Origin: Nocardioides rotundus
GTDB taxonomy: Bacteria > Actinomycetota > Actinomycetes > Propionibacteriales > Nocardioidaceae
Reading direction: 5' to 3'
DNA: 64,000 bases
Assembly: GCF_019931675.1 (NCBI RefSeq)
Contig: NZ_CP082922.1
Coordinates: forward strand, 620,001-684,000
The notes under the pieces are model-generated. The model made no database searches. It was not told the origin of the DNA and saw only the letters and a program-made list of their open reading frames with translations. Of this stretch, positions 15,809 through 24,353 are shown one piece after another; the first letter of the stretch is position 1, and the number at the start of each line of letters is the position of its first letter. The position numbers were made by a program, and so were the translations under genes.

Positions 15809-16635
15809 GGTGTCTCAGTATCGGCCAGCGAGCGCCGCGCGATCGGGAAGTCGAAGAACGTGTCGGGGTAGGGCTCGGTTGCGAGGGTGTAGTGCCACCA
15901 CTCGTTCTCGTAGTTGGTGAAGCCGGCCGTCGCCATCGCCGAGAGCAGGATCCGCCGGTTCGCCGCCTGCTCCGGCGTGGTGCGCGGGTCCGCGGTGTGC
16001 GAGCGTGTGTCGAAGCAGTCGTAGCCGGTGCCCATGTCGATCGAGTTGTCCGGGAACCGCTCGGCCGCGGGCGCGAAGCAGGGCTGCAACCCCATCCGCG
16101 GCCTCCACCGGGGCTGCGCGGCCGCGGGCAGCGCGACCAGGGTCAGGTCCACGGTGCTCCCACGGCTGTGCCCGGACCGCTCGGCGATGTAGCCGTCAGC
16201 GAACAGACGGCTCTTGTCCACTCGCGGGTAGAACTCCGCCTTCATCCGGTCATCACGCAGCCGTTCCGCTCAGCCGACGAAGTCGTCGACCGCGGTCTGC
16301 GGGCGGAAGCAGTCGTAGACCTTGAGCGAATAGCCCTGGGCGCGCACCGACCGCTGCACCCGCGCCAACGCCTCGGCGGCCGGCCGGGTCAGCAGGCACA
16401 GCGGCTCGCGGTAGTCGTGCACCCGGCGACCCAGGAAGTTGTGCTGCGTGGCATAGCGGATGTCGTGCTCGATCGTCGGGTCCACGTCGGAGAGGGCGAC
16501 GAAGGTGTCCGGCGCACTGCCCTGCCAGCCGCGCACCGAGGGCGGCGCGGCGGCGCCCGGAGAGGCGGAGGCGCCGTACGTCGTCACCAGGGCGGCCACC
16601 GCCGCCACGATCCGGGTCGTCAGCCGTGCGCGCAT
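15805..16635 (-). pseudogene. VanX-type D-Ala-D-Ala dipeptidase, interrupted by one in-frame TGA
   Basis: One frame of 277 codons encodes a secreted M15D peptidase that would cleave D-Ala-D-Ala, but codon 122 (16270-16272) is TGA. Upstream: signal peptide (about 1-30), FVALSDVDPTIEHDIRYATQHNFLG and VYDCFRPQTAVDDFVG with the active-site Arg. Downstream, in the same frame: AERLRDDRMKAEFYPRVDKSRLF, SGHSRGSTVDLTL (Zn-binding His and Asp, seven apart) and NEWWHY (catalytic Glu and Zn-binding His). Homologs have Trp at the stop position, so a single TGG-to-TGA change explains the break; all catalytic residues remain. ATG at 16633-16635 follows AAGGAG. The downstream piece could start at ATG 16245 but would lack the Arg and signal. 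Recent nonsense mutation, sequence error or readthrough are open. Confidence 0.85.
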
Positions 16636-16741
16636 GATGCTCCTTGCCTCGGGATAGCGAGCAACCTAGCGCGCCTCGTCGCGTCGTACCCCGCAACGGG
16701 TGTAGGAAGGAGTGTTCCCCTCACGACATCGGAGGTGCCGC

Positions 16742-17758
16742 ATGTCCGGCTCCACGCGCGGTGCCGGGTGGCTGCCCTACGCCCTGGCGGCGGTGCTGGC
16801 GGTCGTCCTCGTCACCGTGACCCTGACCCGCAGCCAGCCATCGGAGGCGGCGGCGGAGGCACTGGGCGGCAAGCAGCTGAAGATCATGGCGCCGGCCGAC
16901 CCCGGCGGCGGCTGGGACGGCACGGCCCGGGAGATGCAGGGCGCGCTCCAGGACCTCATCGGCCGGAGCGAGGTCTACAACGTCGGCGGTGGCGGCGGCA
17001 CGATCGGGCTCAGCCAGTTCGAGCAGCTGCGCGGCCAGCCGAACCAGCTGATGGTGATGGGGCTGGTCATGGTCGGCGCGATCGCGGCCAACAACTCCGC
17101 CGTGACCCTGGCCGACGTCACCCCGATCGCCGAGCTCACCACCGAGCCGCAGCTGATCGTGGTGCCCGCCGACTCCGAGATCCGCAACCTCGATGACTTC
17201 ATCGCCGCGATGAAGAAGGACATCACCAAGGTCTCCTGGGCCGGAGGCTCCGCGGGCGGCGCCGAGCAGATCCTCGCCGGCCTGATCGCCCAGCAGCTCG
17301 ACCTCGACCCCGCCGACATCAACTACATCGCCCACGCGGGCGGCGGCGAGGCGATCGCGACCCTGCTCAGCGGCAGCGCGACCGCCGGCGTCTCCTCGGT
17401 CTCGGAGTTCCTGCCGCTGATCGAGTCCGGCAAGGTCCGGCCGATCGCGGTCTCCTCCACCGAGCCCGTCGAGGCGCTGCCGGACACCCCGACGCTGCAG
17501 TCCGGCGGCGTCGACGTGGTGCTGAGCAACTGGCGCGGCGTCGTGGCGCCCCCGGGGATCACCGACCGCGAGCGCCAGGCCCTGGTCGACCTGGTGGACA
17601 AGATGAGCCGCACCCAGGCGTGGGAGGAATCGCTCCAGCGCGAGGGCTGGGAGTCGCGGGTGCTGCTCGGCGACGACTTCAGCGAGTTCCTGGACAGTGA
17701 GGTCGCGCGGGTGAACAAGGTGATCGACGATCTCGGCATCGGACAGGGAGGGTCGTGA
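16742..17758 (+). CDS. tctC: Tripartite tricarboxylate transporter substrate-binding protein
   Basis: A 338-residue extracytoplasmic binding protein of the TctC/Bug family, with an N-terminal membrane anchor or signal (about 12-32) and the two-lobed fold motifs IMAPADPGGGWDGTAREMQ, YNVGGGGGTIGLSQF, SWAGGSAGGAEQILAGLI and NYIAHAGGGEAIATLLSG. It should capture a carboxylate and hand it to TctBA. ATG at 16742 follows GGAGG at 16731-16735; an upstream in-frame ATG at 16712 is not needed. It opens a tight three-gene unit and is divergent from the vanX-type gene. The usual TctDE sensor pair is absent nearby, so regulation is unknown. Confidence 0.92.
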   Translation: MSGSTRGAGWLPYALAAVLAVVLVTVTLTRSQPSEAAAEALGGKQLKIMAPADPGGGWDGTAREMQGALQDLIGRSEVYNVGGGGGTIGLSQFEQLRGQPNQLMVMGLVMVGAIAANNSAVTLADVTPIAELTTEPQLIVVPADSEIRNLDDFIAAMKKDITKVSWAGGSAGGAEQILAGLIAQQLDLDPADINYIAHAGGGEAIATLLSGSATAGVSSVSEFLPLIESGKVRPIAVSSTEPVEALPDTPTLQSGGVDVVLSNWRGVVAPPGITDRERQALVDLVDKMSRTQAWEESLQREGWESRVLLGDDFSEFLDSEVARVNKVIDDLGIGQGGS

Positions 17759-18312
17759 TGACGACGCGAGGATCGGGACGCAACGAGCACCTCAACGTCC
17801 GCGGTGACCTGGTCGGCGACGAGGACGCCGTCGCCCTCGGCGTCGACGACGACCGGACGACCGCCCTGGCCACCATGGTGCTGGGCGCGCTCATGGTGGT
17901 CATCTCGGTCATCGTGCTGGTCCAGGCGGTCCGGCTGGACAACGGCGGCGCGGTCGTCGGCCCGGCCACCGCCCCCTGGGTGGTCGGGAGCCTGCTGCTC
18001 CTGGTGGGCGCGCTGCTCACGATCAGGGGCCGCCGCGACATGGGCTTCTGGGAGTACTCCGACCACACCACGCCGCAGGACTGGAAACGCCTGGGCGTCC
18101 TGCTGATCGCGCTGGTGATCTTCGCGCTGATCGTGCCGTTCCTGGGGTACGTCGTCTCCGCGACGCTGCTCTACGCGGTCACCGCCTCGGTGCTCGGGGC
18201 GCCGGACAAGCCGCGGACGCTGGCCTACGGCTTCATCGTGGCGACGCTGGTCTTCCTGCTCTTCGACGTCGGCATCGGGATCACCCTCCCGGCCGGGCCC
18301 TGGGGGTTCTGA
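17758..18312 (+). CDS. tctB: Tripartite tricarboxylate transporter small membrane subunit
   Basis: A 184-residue four-helix membrane protein of the TctB (DUF1468) family: a soluble N-terminal stretch, then [39 protein letters not shown], a cytoplasmic loop, and two further helix groups ([36 protein letters not shown] and [17 protein letters not shown]). Start ATG at 17758 shares its A with the TctC stop (TGATG) and has GGGAGGG just before; a GTG one codon earlier also exists. It partners the large TctA channel subunit, which begins one base after its stop. Confidence 0.9.
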   Translation: MTTRGSGRNEHLNVRGDLVGDEDAVALGVDDDRTTALATMVLGALMVVISVIVLVQAVRLDNGGAVVGPATAPWVVGSLLLLVGALLTIRGRRDMGFWEYSDHTTPQDWKRLGVLLIALVIFALIVPFLGYVVSATLLYAVTASVLGAPDKPRTLAYGFIVATLVFLLFDVGIGITLPAGPWGF

Positions 18313-18313
18313 C

Positions 18314-19849
18314 ATGGACTCCCTGCAACTGCTTCTGGACGGCTTCGGCGACGCGCTGACGCCCACCAACCTGCTGCTCGCCCTGATCGGCGTCACCCTG
18401 GGCACCGCGGTCGGCGTACTCCCCGGCATCGGTCCCGCGCTGACCGTCGCGCTCCTCCTCCCGATCACCTTCAAGCTGGAGCCGACCGGTGCGCTGATCC
18501 TCTTCGCCGGCGTCTACTACGGCGGGATGTACGGCGGATCCACGACCGCGATCCTGCTCAACACCCCCGGCGAGAGCGCGTCCATGGTCGCGGCGCTGGA
18601 GGGCAACAAGATGGCCAGATCCGGCCGCGCCGCAGCGGCGCTGGCCACCGCCGCGATCGGCTCGTTCGTCGCGGGCACCATCGCCACCGTGCTGCTCACC
18701 TTCGTGGCGCAGCCGTTCGCCGACATCGCGGTCAGCTTCACGCCCGCCGACTACGTCGCCCTCATGGCGATCGCCTTCGTCACCGTCGCCACGCTGCTGG
18801 GCGCCTCCCCGCTCAAGGGCATCGCCAGCCTGCTGATCGGCCTGACCATCGGGCTGGTCGGCATCGAGTCGCAGAGCGGCCAGGCCCGGCTCACCTTCGG
18901 CGTTCCGACGCTGCTCGACGGCATCGACATCGTCATCGTCGTGGTCGCGCTCTTCGCGATCGGCGAGGTCTTCGGTCACGCCCTCAAGGGCGGTGGCGGT
19001 GGCACGGTCACGCCCCTGCGCGGGCGCACGGTCCTCACCCGCGACGACTGGCGCCGCTCGTGGCCGGCCTGGCTGCGCGGCACGGCGTTCGGCTTCCCGA
19101 TCGGCGCGCTGCCCGCCGGCGGCGCGGAGATCCCGACCTTCCTCTCCTATGCCACCGAGCGGAAGCTGTCGAAGCACCCCGAGGAGTTCGGCAAGGGCGC
19201 CATCGAGGGCGTCGCGGGCCCGGAGGCCGCCAACAACGCCGCCGCCGCGGGCGTCCTGGTCCCGCTGCTGACCATCGGCCTGCCCACGTCGGCGACCGCC
19301 GCGGTGATCCTCACGGCCTTCCAGTCCTACGGCCTGCAGCCGGGTCCGCAGCTGTTCACCGAGTCCGGGCCGCTGGTCTACGCCCTGCTCGCGAGCCTGT
19401 ACGTCGGCAACGTGATGCTGCTGGTCCTCAACCTGCCCCTGGCCAAGGTGTGGGCCCGGCTCCTGGAGATCCCGGCCTACTACATCTACGGCGGGATCAT
19501 GATCTTCGCGACGCTGGGGACGATGGCCACCGGCGGCGGGCTGGCCGACCTGGCGGTGCTCTACGTGATCGGGCTGCTGGGCGTGGTCATGGCGCTGGCG
19601 GAGGTCCCGGTCGCGCCCGCGGTCGTCGGCCTCATCCTCGGGCCGATGATGGAGGAGCAGATGCTGCGGGCCGTGCAGCTCTCCGACGGCAGCGCCGCCG
19701 GGCTGTGGTCCACCACGCTGAGCATCGTGCTGTGGGGGATCGCGCTGGTCGCCCTGGCCGCCCCGTTCGTCGTACGCTTCCTTCGTCGCGACGTCGCCGA
19801 CGCCGCGCGCGAGGATGAGACCGAGGCTCCGGCGGGTCCGGAGCGCTGA
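18314..19849 (+). CDS. tctA: Tripartite tricarboxylate transporter large membrane subunit
   Basis: A 511-residue integral membrane protein with about twelve helices, the permease of the TctABC system. Conserved TctA stretches are clear: [40 protein letters not shown], the mirrored second-half motif [29 protein letters not shown], and [24 protein letters not shown]. It imports a di- or tricarboxylate delivered by TctC using an ion gradient. Starts one base after tctB and ends the operon. The exact substrate (citrate, tartrate, terephthalate-type acids) cannot be set from sequence. Confidence 0.93.
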   Translation: MDSLQLLLDGFGDALTPTNLLLALIGVTLGTAVGVLPGIGPALTVALLLPITFKLEPTGALILFAGVYYGGMYGGSTTAILLNTPGESASMVAALEGNKMARSGRAAAALATAAIGSFVAGTIATVLLTFVAQPFADIAVSFTPADYVALMAIAFVTVATLLGASPLKGIASLLIGLTIGLVGIESQSGQARLTFGVPTLLDGIDIVIVVVALFAIGEVFGHALKGGGGGTVTPLRGRTVLTRDDWRRSWPAWLRGTAFGFPIGALPAGGAEIPTFLSYATERKLSKHPEEFGKGAIEGVAGPEAANNAAAAGVLVPLLTIGLPTSATAAVILTAFQSYGLQPGPQLFTESGPLVYALLASLYVGNVMLLVLNLPLAKVWARLLEIPAYYIYGGIMIFATLGTMATGGGLADLAVLYVIGLLGVVMALAEVPVAPAVVGLILGPMMEEQMLRAVQLSDGSAAGLWSTTLSIVLWGIALVALAAPFVVRFLRRDVADAAREDETEAPAGPER

Positions 19850-19863
19850 CGGCGGGGGGCGCC

Positions 19864-20391
19864 ATGGCGGCATCGAGGGGACGCTGGGCCGTGTGGACGG
19901 CGGTGCCGCTGCTCGCCGCCTCGGGGGTGGCGCTCGTTCTGGGCGACCTGGAGCGGTGGTGGCCGGCGTGCGCCCTGCGCACCCGCTACGACTCCGCCGC
20001 CTGCATCGCGCGCCAGGACGACTCCTACGACACCGCGGCCTATCCGCCGCTGACCTGGCTGGGTGACTACGCCGAGGGCAGCGGGCTGGGTTGGTGGCTG
20101 ATGCTCGCCGCGCTGGTCCCGGTGATGTGGCTGCTGGTCCGCGGCCTTCTTCCGCCCGGGCGGGCGTGGGCCCTCGGTGTGCTCGTGTTCGCGGCGCTGC
20201 CCGCCATCAGCCACCTGATGACCACGCCGTTCTTGTTCCTCTACACCTCCCACGACTACACGCCGTGGCCCGCCGGCGTCTCCGGTGTCCTCCTCCTGCT
20301 GGCGGCGCTCGCCGTGGGGCTGCCGGCCCGGTCGAAGCGGGAGTTCCCCGAGACTTCACCTGCCAGCCATAGACCGGCACAGGCTGCATAG
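19864..20391 (+). CDS. Small polytopic membrane protein of unknown function
   Basis: A 175-residue protein with four predicted helices (WTAVPLLAASGVALVLGDL, WWLMLAALVPVMWLLVRGLL, WALGVLVFAALPAISHLM, VSGVLLLLAALAVGL) and an external loop with two cysteines (CALRTRYDSAACIA) that could form a disulfide. No family recognised. It starts 14 bp after tctA, so may ride on that operon, and ends 14 bp before the phoD gene. Codon bias is normal. Confidence 0.7.
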   Translation: MAASRGRWAVWTAVPLLAASGVALVLGDLERWWPACALRTRYDSAACIARQDDSYDTAAYPPLTWLGDYAEGSGLGWWLMLAALVPVMWLLVRGLLPPGRAWALGVLVFAALPAISHLMTTPFLFLYTSHDYTPWPAGVSGVLLLLAALAVGLPARSKREFPETSPASHRPAQAA

Positions 20392-20405
20392 CGTGGGCTG
20401 AGCCC

Positions 20406-21947
20406 ATGACCGAGCTGCGACGCCGTACCTTCCTCGCCGGGGCCGCTGGTGCCGCCGGTGCTCTCAGCGCCACCGCCTCGCCCGCCGCGCCGGCGCTCGC
20501 GAAGCGGAAGGCGCCCGGCCAGGTGGGCGGCCGACTGAGCCTGCCTTACGGCGTGCAGACGGGCGAGGTCTCCAGCCGCGAGGCGATCCTGTGGGCGCGG
20601 TCGTCCGGGCCGGGCCGGCTGATCGCCCGGGTCGGCGACGGTCGCCGTACCCGCGCTCTGCGCGGCCCGTGGGCCACCCCGGAGTCCGACTTCACCGCGC
20701 GGCTGCCGCTGCACGGGCTCCGGCCGGGTCAGGAGTACGTCGCCCGGCTGGGCTTCGAAGACGAGCGCGGCCGGGTCGGCGAGATGCTGCCGGCGACGTT
20801 CCGCACCGCCGACGTGCGCCCCCGCGGCACCAGCTTCGTCTGGACCGGCGACACCGCGGGGCAGGGCTGGGGGATCAACCCCGACTTCGGCGGGATGATC
20901 GGCTACCGCGCGATGCACGAGACCCGGCCGGACTTCTTCGTGCACGCCGGCGACACCGTCTACAGCGACGGGCCGATCGATGCGCAGGTGGTCGAGCCGG
21001 ACGGCCAGATCTGGCGCAACGTGGTCGCCGAGGGCGTGGAGAAGGTCGCCGAGTCGCTCGACGAGTTCCGCGGCCGGCACCGCTACAACCTGCTGGATGA
21101 GAACATCCGGGCGATGTATGCCGACGTGCCGGTCTTCGCGCAGTGGGACGACCACGAGACGCACAACAACTGGTATCCCGGCGAGATCCTCACCGACGAG
21201 CGCTACACCGAGCGCCGGGTCGACGTGCTCGCGGAGCGGGCCAAGCGGGCCTGGCAGGACTACCAGCCGGTCGAGGTGCCGCGCGGCGGTGGCGGCTTCG
21301 CCAAGGGCGGGCTCTATCGCAAGGTCTCGCGCGGGGCGATGCTGGACCTCTTCCTGCTGGACATGCGCAGCTTCAAGAGCCCGAACACCGCCAACACCGA
21401 GCCGGAGCGCACCGGCGTGCTCGGTACCCGGCAGACCGACTGGCTGATCCGCGAGCTGCGCCGCTCCCGCGCCACGTGGAAGGTGATCTCCGCGGACCTG
21501 CCGCTCGGCCTGGTCGTCGGCTCGCCCGGCGCGATGGAGGCGATCGCCAACGACAACGCCGGGCGGCCGCTGGGCCGGGAGCTGGAGCTGGCCTACCTGC
21601 TGCAGCAGATCAAGGACATCGAGAACGTCGTGTGGATCACCGCGGACGTGCACTACTGCGCCGCCCACCACTACGCGCCCGAGCGGGCCGCCTTCACCGA
21701 CTTCGCGCCGTTCTGGGAGTTCGTCGCCGGCCCGATCAACGCCGGCACCTTCGGGCCCGGCAAGCTGGACGCCACGTTCGGCCCGGAGGTGGTCTTCCAG
21801 AAGTACCCCGCCCGGCCCAACGAGTCCCCGCGCACCGGCAACCAGTTCTTCGGGCACGTCGACATCGACGACTCGGGGCTCTTCACCGCCTCGCTCCGCG
21901 ATCTCCAGGGCACGGTGCTGTTCTCCCAGGAGATCCAGCCCGCCTGA
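20406..21947 (+). CDS. phoD: PhoD-family alkaline phosphatase/phosphodiesterase, Tat-exported
   Basis: A 513-residue precursor with a twin-arginine signal (RRRTFLAGAAGAAGALSATA, residues 5-24), an N-terminal PhoD beta domain (LPYGVQTGEVSSREAILWARSSGPG) and the metallophosphatase domain: FVWTGDTAGQGWGI, FFVHAGDTVYSDGPI, QWDDHETHNNWYPGEI and WITADVHYCAAHHY hold the Fe/Ca-binding Asp, Asn and His residues. It should release phosphate from phosphodiesters such as teichoic acid or phospholipid outside the cell. ATG at 20406 lies in a TGGGCT-G-AGCCCA palindrome. A second, distinct phoD copy lies 0.8 kb away on the opposite strand. Confidence 0.9.
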   Translation: MTELRRRTFLAGAAGAAGALSATASPAAPALAKRKAPGQVGGRLSLPYGVQTGEVSSREAILWARSSGPGRLIARVGDGRRTRALRGPWATPESDFTARLPLHGLRPGQEYVARLGFEDERGRVGEMLPATFRTADVRPRGTSFVWTGDTAGQGWGINPDFGGMIGYRAMHETRPDFFVHAGDTVYSDGPIDAQVVEPDGQIWRNVVAEGVEKVAESLDEFRGRHRYNLLDENIRAMYADVPVFAQWDDHETHNNWYPGEILTDERYTERRVDVLAERAKRAWQDYQPVEVPRGGGGFAKGGLYRKVSRGAMLDLFLLDMRSFKSPNTANTEPERTGVLGTRQTDWLIRELRRSRATWKVISADLPLGLVVGSPGAMEAIANDNAGRPLGRELELAYLLQQIKDIENVVWITADVHYCAAHHYAPERAAFTDFAPFWEFVAGPINAGTFGPGKLDATFGPEVVFQKYPARPNESPRTGNQFFGHVDIDDSGLFTASLRDLQGTVLFSQEIQPA

Positions 21948-21982
21948 CCGCGCGCAGGCTGCTCGCCCGCTCTCGGAGCCGA

Positions 21983-22051
21983 ACTGGCAGAACCTCCTCT
22001 GGATCCCCATGTCCCCGCTCACGCGAGGGCCGATCCGTGACTTCTGCCAGT
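21983..22051. repeat. 10-bp inverted repeat flanking 49 bp
   Basis: ACTGGCAGAA (21983-21992) and its exact complement TTCTGCCAGT (22042-22051) bracket 49 bp in the spacer after the first phoD gene. No T tract follows, and no open frame inside makes a product. It could be a long-looped hairpin, a pair of regulator half-sites, or a remnant of a small mobile element. Function unknown. Confidence 0.5.
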
Positions 22052-22113
22052 GTGGCTACGAGCGACCTCGTTGCGCCCTGCGGAGAGTCCCTCCCACGCG
22101 TATCGTTGGCCGG

Positions 22114-22707
22114 GTGCGGCTGACCTTCCGCGGCGAGATCGCCGGTGTCGGCAGCGCCAGCGGGGTGCGCGTGGTGGTGGGACGCTGGGCGGAGTCGCCG
22201 TACGGCGCCTTCGCGGACGCGATGGTCGAGACGCCCGCCGGGCACCGGGTCCTGCTGGCGCCGAGCGCGGAGGTGGCGGAGCTGGTCGCGACGACCTACC
22301 GCTTCGACGAGGTGCGCGTCGAGCCGATCGTGGTCGAGGCCGACGGCCGCGGATGGCGGGTTCGGTCGCCCTCGCTGGTGCTGAGCCTGCACATCGGCCG
22401 GTCGACCCTCCTCGGGCGGCTGCTGCGCCTCGTCCCGCGCGGGCTCGCGGAGAGCCCGGCATGGAGCACGGTGACCGACCCGCTGGCCCGCCTGCTGCTG
22501 CGCGGGGTCCGCACCCGCGGGAGCGCCGGCAACGGCCGCCGGGAGTGGTACGGCGCCACCGCGGTACGGCGCATCGACGCCATGGAGGGCGCCTTCGACG
22601 GCCGTCCCCTGGGGCAGCTCGCACCCGTGGAGCCGTGCCACTTCGGCTTCAGCTCCACCCCGCGGCTGCCCTCGGTGACGACCGTCGTCACCACGATCGA
22701 GGGCTGA
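22114..22707 (+). CDS. Conserved-looking hypothetical protein
   Basis: A 197-residue soluble protein that I cannot assign with confidence. The N-terminus FRGEIAGVGSASGVRVVVGRWAESPYGAFADAMVETPAGHRVLLAP is Gly-rich and beta-like; the middle has YRFDEVRVEPIVVEADGRGWRVRSPSLVLSLHIGRS; the C-terminal part reads HFGFSSTPRLPSVTTVVTTIEG. Start chosen at GTG 22114, because residues before it are unlike protein although the frame is open to 22009. It ends at 22707 with no base between its stop and that of the convergent second phoD gene. Confidence 0.68.
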   Translation: MRLTFRGEIAGVGSASGVRVVVGRWAESPYGAFADAMVETPAGHRVLLAPSAEVAELVATTYRFDEVRVEPIVVEADGRGWRVRSPSLVLSLHIGRSTLLGRLLRLVPRGLAESPAWSTVTDPLARLLLRGVRTRGSAGNGRREWYGATAVRRIDAMEGAFDGRPLGQLAPVEPCHFGFSSTPRLPSVTTVVTTIEG

Positions 22708-24288
22708 TCACACGCGCACGGCTCCGGGGCGCCCGTCCTCGACCACCCAGGAGGCGAAGGTCGACTCCGGGGCGTCGGGGGTGCTGACGGTGGTGACGGT
22801 CTGGAAGTCGACCCGCATCTGGGCGTCGTCCACGCGACAGCGCATGTAGCCGCGCCGGTCGCCGTCGAAGAACCGGATATGCGGGTTGAAGGGGATCATC
22901 GGGCCGTAGTAGGGCCCGTAGACCGCGCCGTCGCCGTTGCTGGAGATCGAGGTGCCCACGAACTCGGTGCCGACGGTGGGGGAGTCCGGCGCGTCGAAGT
23001 CGGCGCGGATGTCGTTGACGAAGGTGGAGTGCCAGTCGCCGGTGACGGCGACCGGGTTGGAGACCCCGGCGCTGGTCCAGGTGTCGGTGAGCCGCTTGCG
23101 CGCGGCGGGGAAGCCGTCCCAGGCGTCGTGCCAGAGCCGGTCCCCGGCGGGGCCGTCGTGGTCCAGGCGCGCCAGCATCACGTTGTTGCCGAGGATGTTC
23201 CACTGCGCCCGCGAGGCTCTCAGGCCGTCGTACAGCCAACGCTCCTGCGCCCGCCCGAGCATCGTCACCGAGGGGTCGTACGCCGCCTCGCAGGCCGGCG
23301 CCTCGCCCCAGCCGCACGGCGGGACGTCGCGGTACTGCCGGCCGTCGACCAGGTCCAGCTGCGCCAGCGAGCCCCACTGCAGCCGCCGGTAGATCACCGG
23401 GCTCGTCGCCGACCGGGAGGGGCGGCGCACCGGCTGGTGCTCGTACCACGCCTGGTAGGCGGCGGCTCGGAGGGCGCTGATGTCGCCTTCGTACTGCGAC
23501 CGGGTGTTGGCGTAGTCGTTCTGCATCTCGTGGTCGTCCCACGTCACCATGAACGGGAACCGGGCGTGCGCGCGCTGCAGCTCCTCGTCGGACTTGTAGA
23601 GCGCGTACTGCATCCGCCACCGCTCGACGTCGCGCGGCGCGTCCCGCAGCACCGCGGGCACGGGTGTCTTGCGGTAGCCGCCGTTCGCGCCGATCCCGCC
23701 CTCGTAGACGTAGTCGCCCAGGTGCAGGACCAGATCCAGGTCCTCCTCGGCCATGTGCCGGTACGACGGGTAGTAGCCGTCGCCCCACGCCTGACAGCTC
23801 GCGAACGCGAACGCCAGCGCCCCGCCCGAGGCCGACGCCGCGGGCGCGGTGCGGGTCCGGCCGACCGGCGAGACGTCGCCGCGGTAGCGGAAGCGGTAGA
23901 ACCACTCGCGGTCCGGCTGCAGGCCGTCGACCTCCACGTGCACCGAGTGCGCCAGCTCCGGCAGGGCCCAAGCGCTCCCGGAGCGGACGATCCCGCGGAA
24001 GCTCTCGTTGGTGGAGACCTGCCACTGCACCGGCACCTTCCGGCGCGGCATGCCGCCGCCCGGCTCGAACAGCTCGGGCACCAGGCGGGTCCACAGCACG
24101 GCCCCCGTCGAGGAGATGTCGCCGCTGGCGACGCCCAGCCGGAAGGGGTAGCCGCCGCCCTTCGGCGGCGGTGCCGCGTTCCCGCGGTCCACAGGCAACT
24201 GGGCGGCGGCCGCCGTGCCGGCCAGCGCGGAGAGCGAGGCCAGGAAGGTACGGCGGTCGAGGTCGAGACGGGGGGTGTTGTGGATCAC
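22708..24288 (-). CDS. phoD: Second PhoD-family alkaline phosphatase, Tat-exported
   Basis: A 526-residue precursor, only distantly like the phosphatase at 20406. Tat signal DLDRRTFLASLSALAGTAAA (about 9-28), PhoD N-terminal domain (FRLGVASGDISSTGAVLWTRLVPE) and the metallophosphatase domain with LVLHLGDYVYEGG, MVTWDDHEMQNDYAN, WNILGNNVMLARLDHDG and PVAVTGDWHSTFVNDI carrying the metal ligands. Start GTG at 24286-24288. Its predicted role is extracellular phosphodiester hydrolysis under phosphate limitation. The gene is followed at once by the convergent 22114 gene, and a long hairpin separates it from the upstream ABC permease gene. Confidence 0.92.
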   Translation of the reverse strand: MIHNTPRLDLDRRTFLASLSALAGTAAAAQLPVDRGNAAPPPKGGGYPFRLGVASGDISSTGAVLWTRLVPELFEPGGGMPRRKVPVQWQVSTNESFRGIVRSGSAWALPELAHSVHVEVDGLQPDREWFYRFRYRGDVSPVGRTRTAPAASASGGALAFAFASCQAWGDGYYPSYRHMAEEDLDLVLHLGDYVYEGGIGANGGYRKTPVPAVLRDAPRDVERWRMQYALYKSDEELQRAHARFPFMVTWDDHEMQNDYANTRSQYEGDISALRAAAYQAWYEHQPVRRPSRSATSPVIYRRLQWGSLAQLDLVDGRQYRDVPPCGWGEAPACEAAYDPSVTMLGRAQERWLYDGLRASRAQWNILGNNVMLARLDHDGPAGDRLWHDAWDGFPAARKRLTDTWTSAGVSNPVAVTGDWHSTFVNDIRADFDAPDSPTVGTEFVGTSISSNGDGAVYGPYYGPMIPFNPHIRFFDGDRRGYMRCRVDDAQMRVDFQTVTTVSTPDAPESTFASWVVEDGRPGAVRV

Positions 24289-24301
24289 GCGATATGCCTA
24301 G

Positions 24302-24349
24302 TGGCCCCAGGTGACCTCCGTGCATCCGGACGGAGAACACCCGGGGCCA
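24302..24349 (-). terminator. Long nested hairpin between the ABC permease and phoD genes
   Basis: Reading inward, TGGCCCC (24302-24308) pairs with GGGGCCA (24343-24349), GGTG (24310-24313) with CACC (24338-24341), and CTCCGT (24316-24321) with ACGGAG (24330-24335), giving 17 base pairs with two small internal mismatches and an 8-nt loop. It starts five bases past the permease stop, so termination of the two-component/ABC transcript is the likely role. No U tract. Confidence 0.7.
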
Positions 24350-24353
24350 GGCG

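Noticed and set aside
15805..16245. A separate functional gene from the second half of the vanX-type frame
   Set aside because: It starts mid-domain, lacks the active-site Arg and the signal peptide, and is in the same frame as the first half.
20352..20366. PHO box (CTTCACCTGCC) upstream of the first phoD gene
   Set aside because: Only one unit resembles the GTTCACC direct-repeat consensus; the second unit does not match.
20394..20406. TGGGCT-G-AGCCCA palindrome at the phoD start as an operator
   Set aside because: Six-base GC-rich arms over a start codon are common by chance here and no regulator is adjacent.
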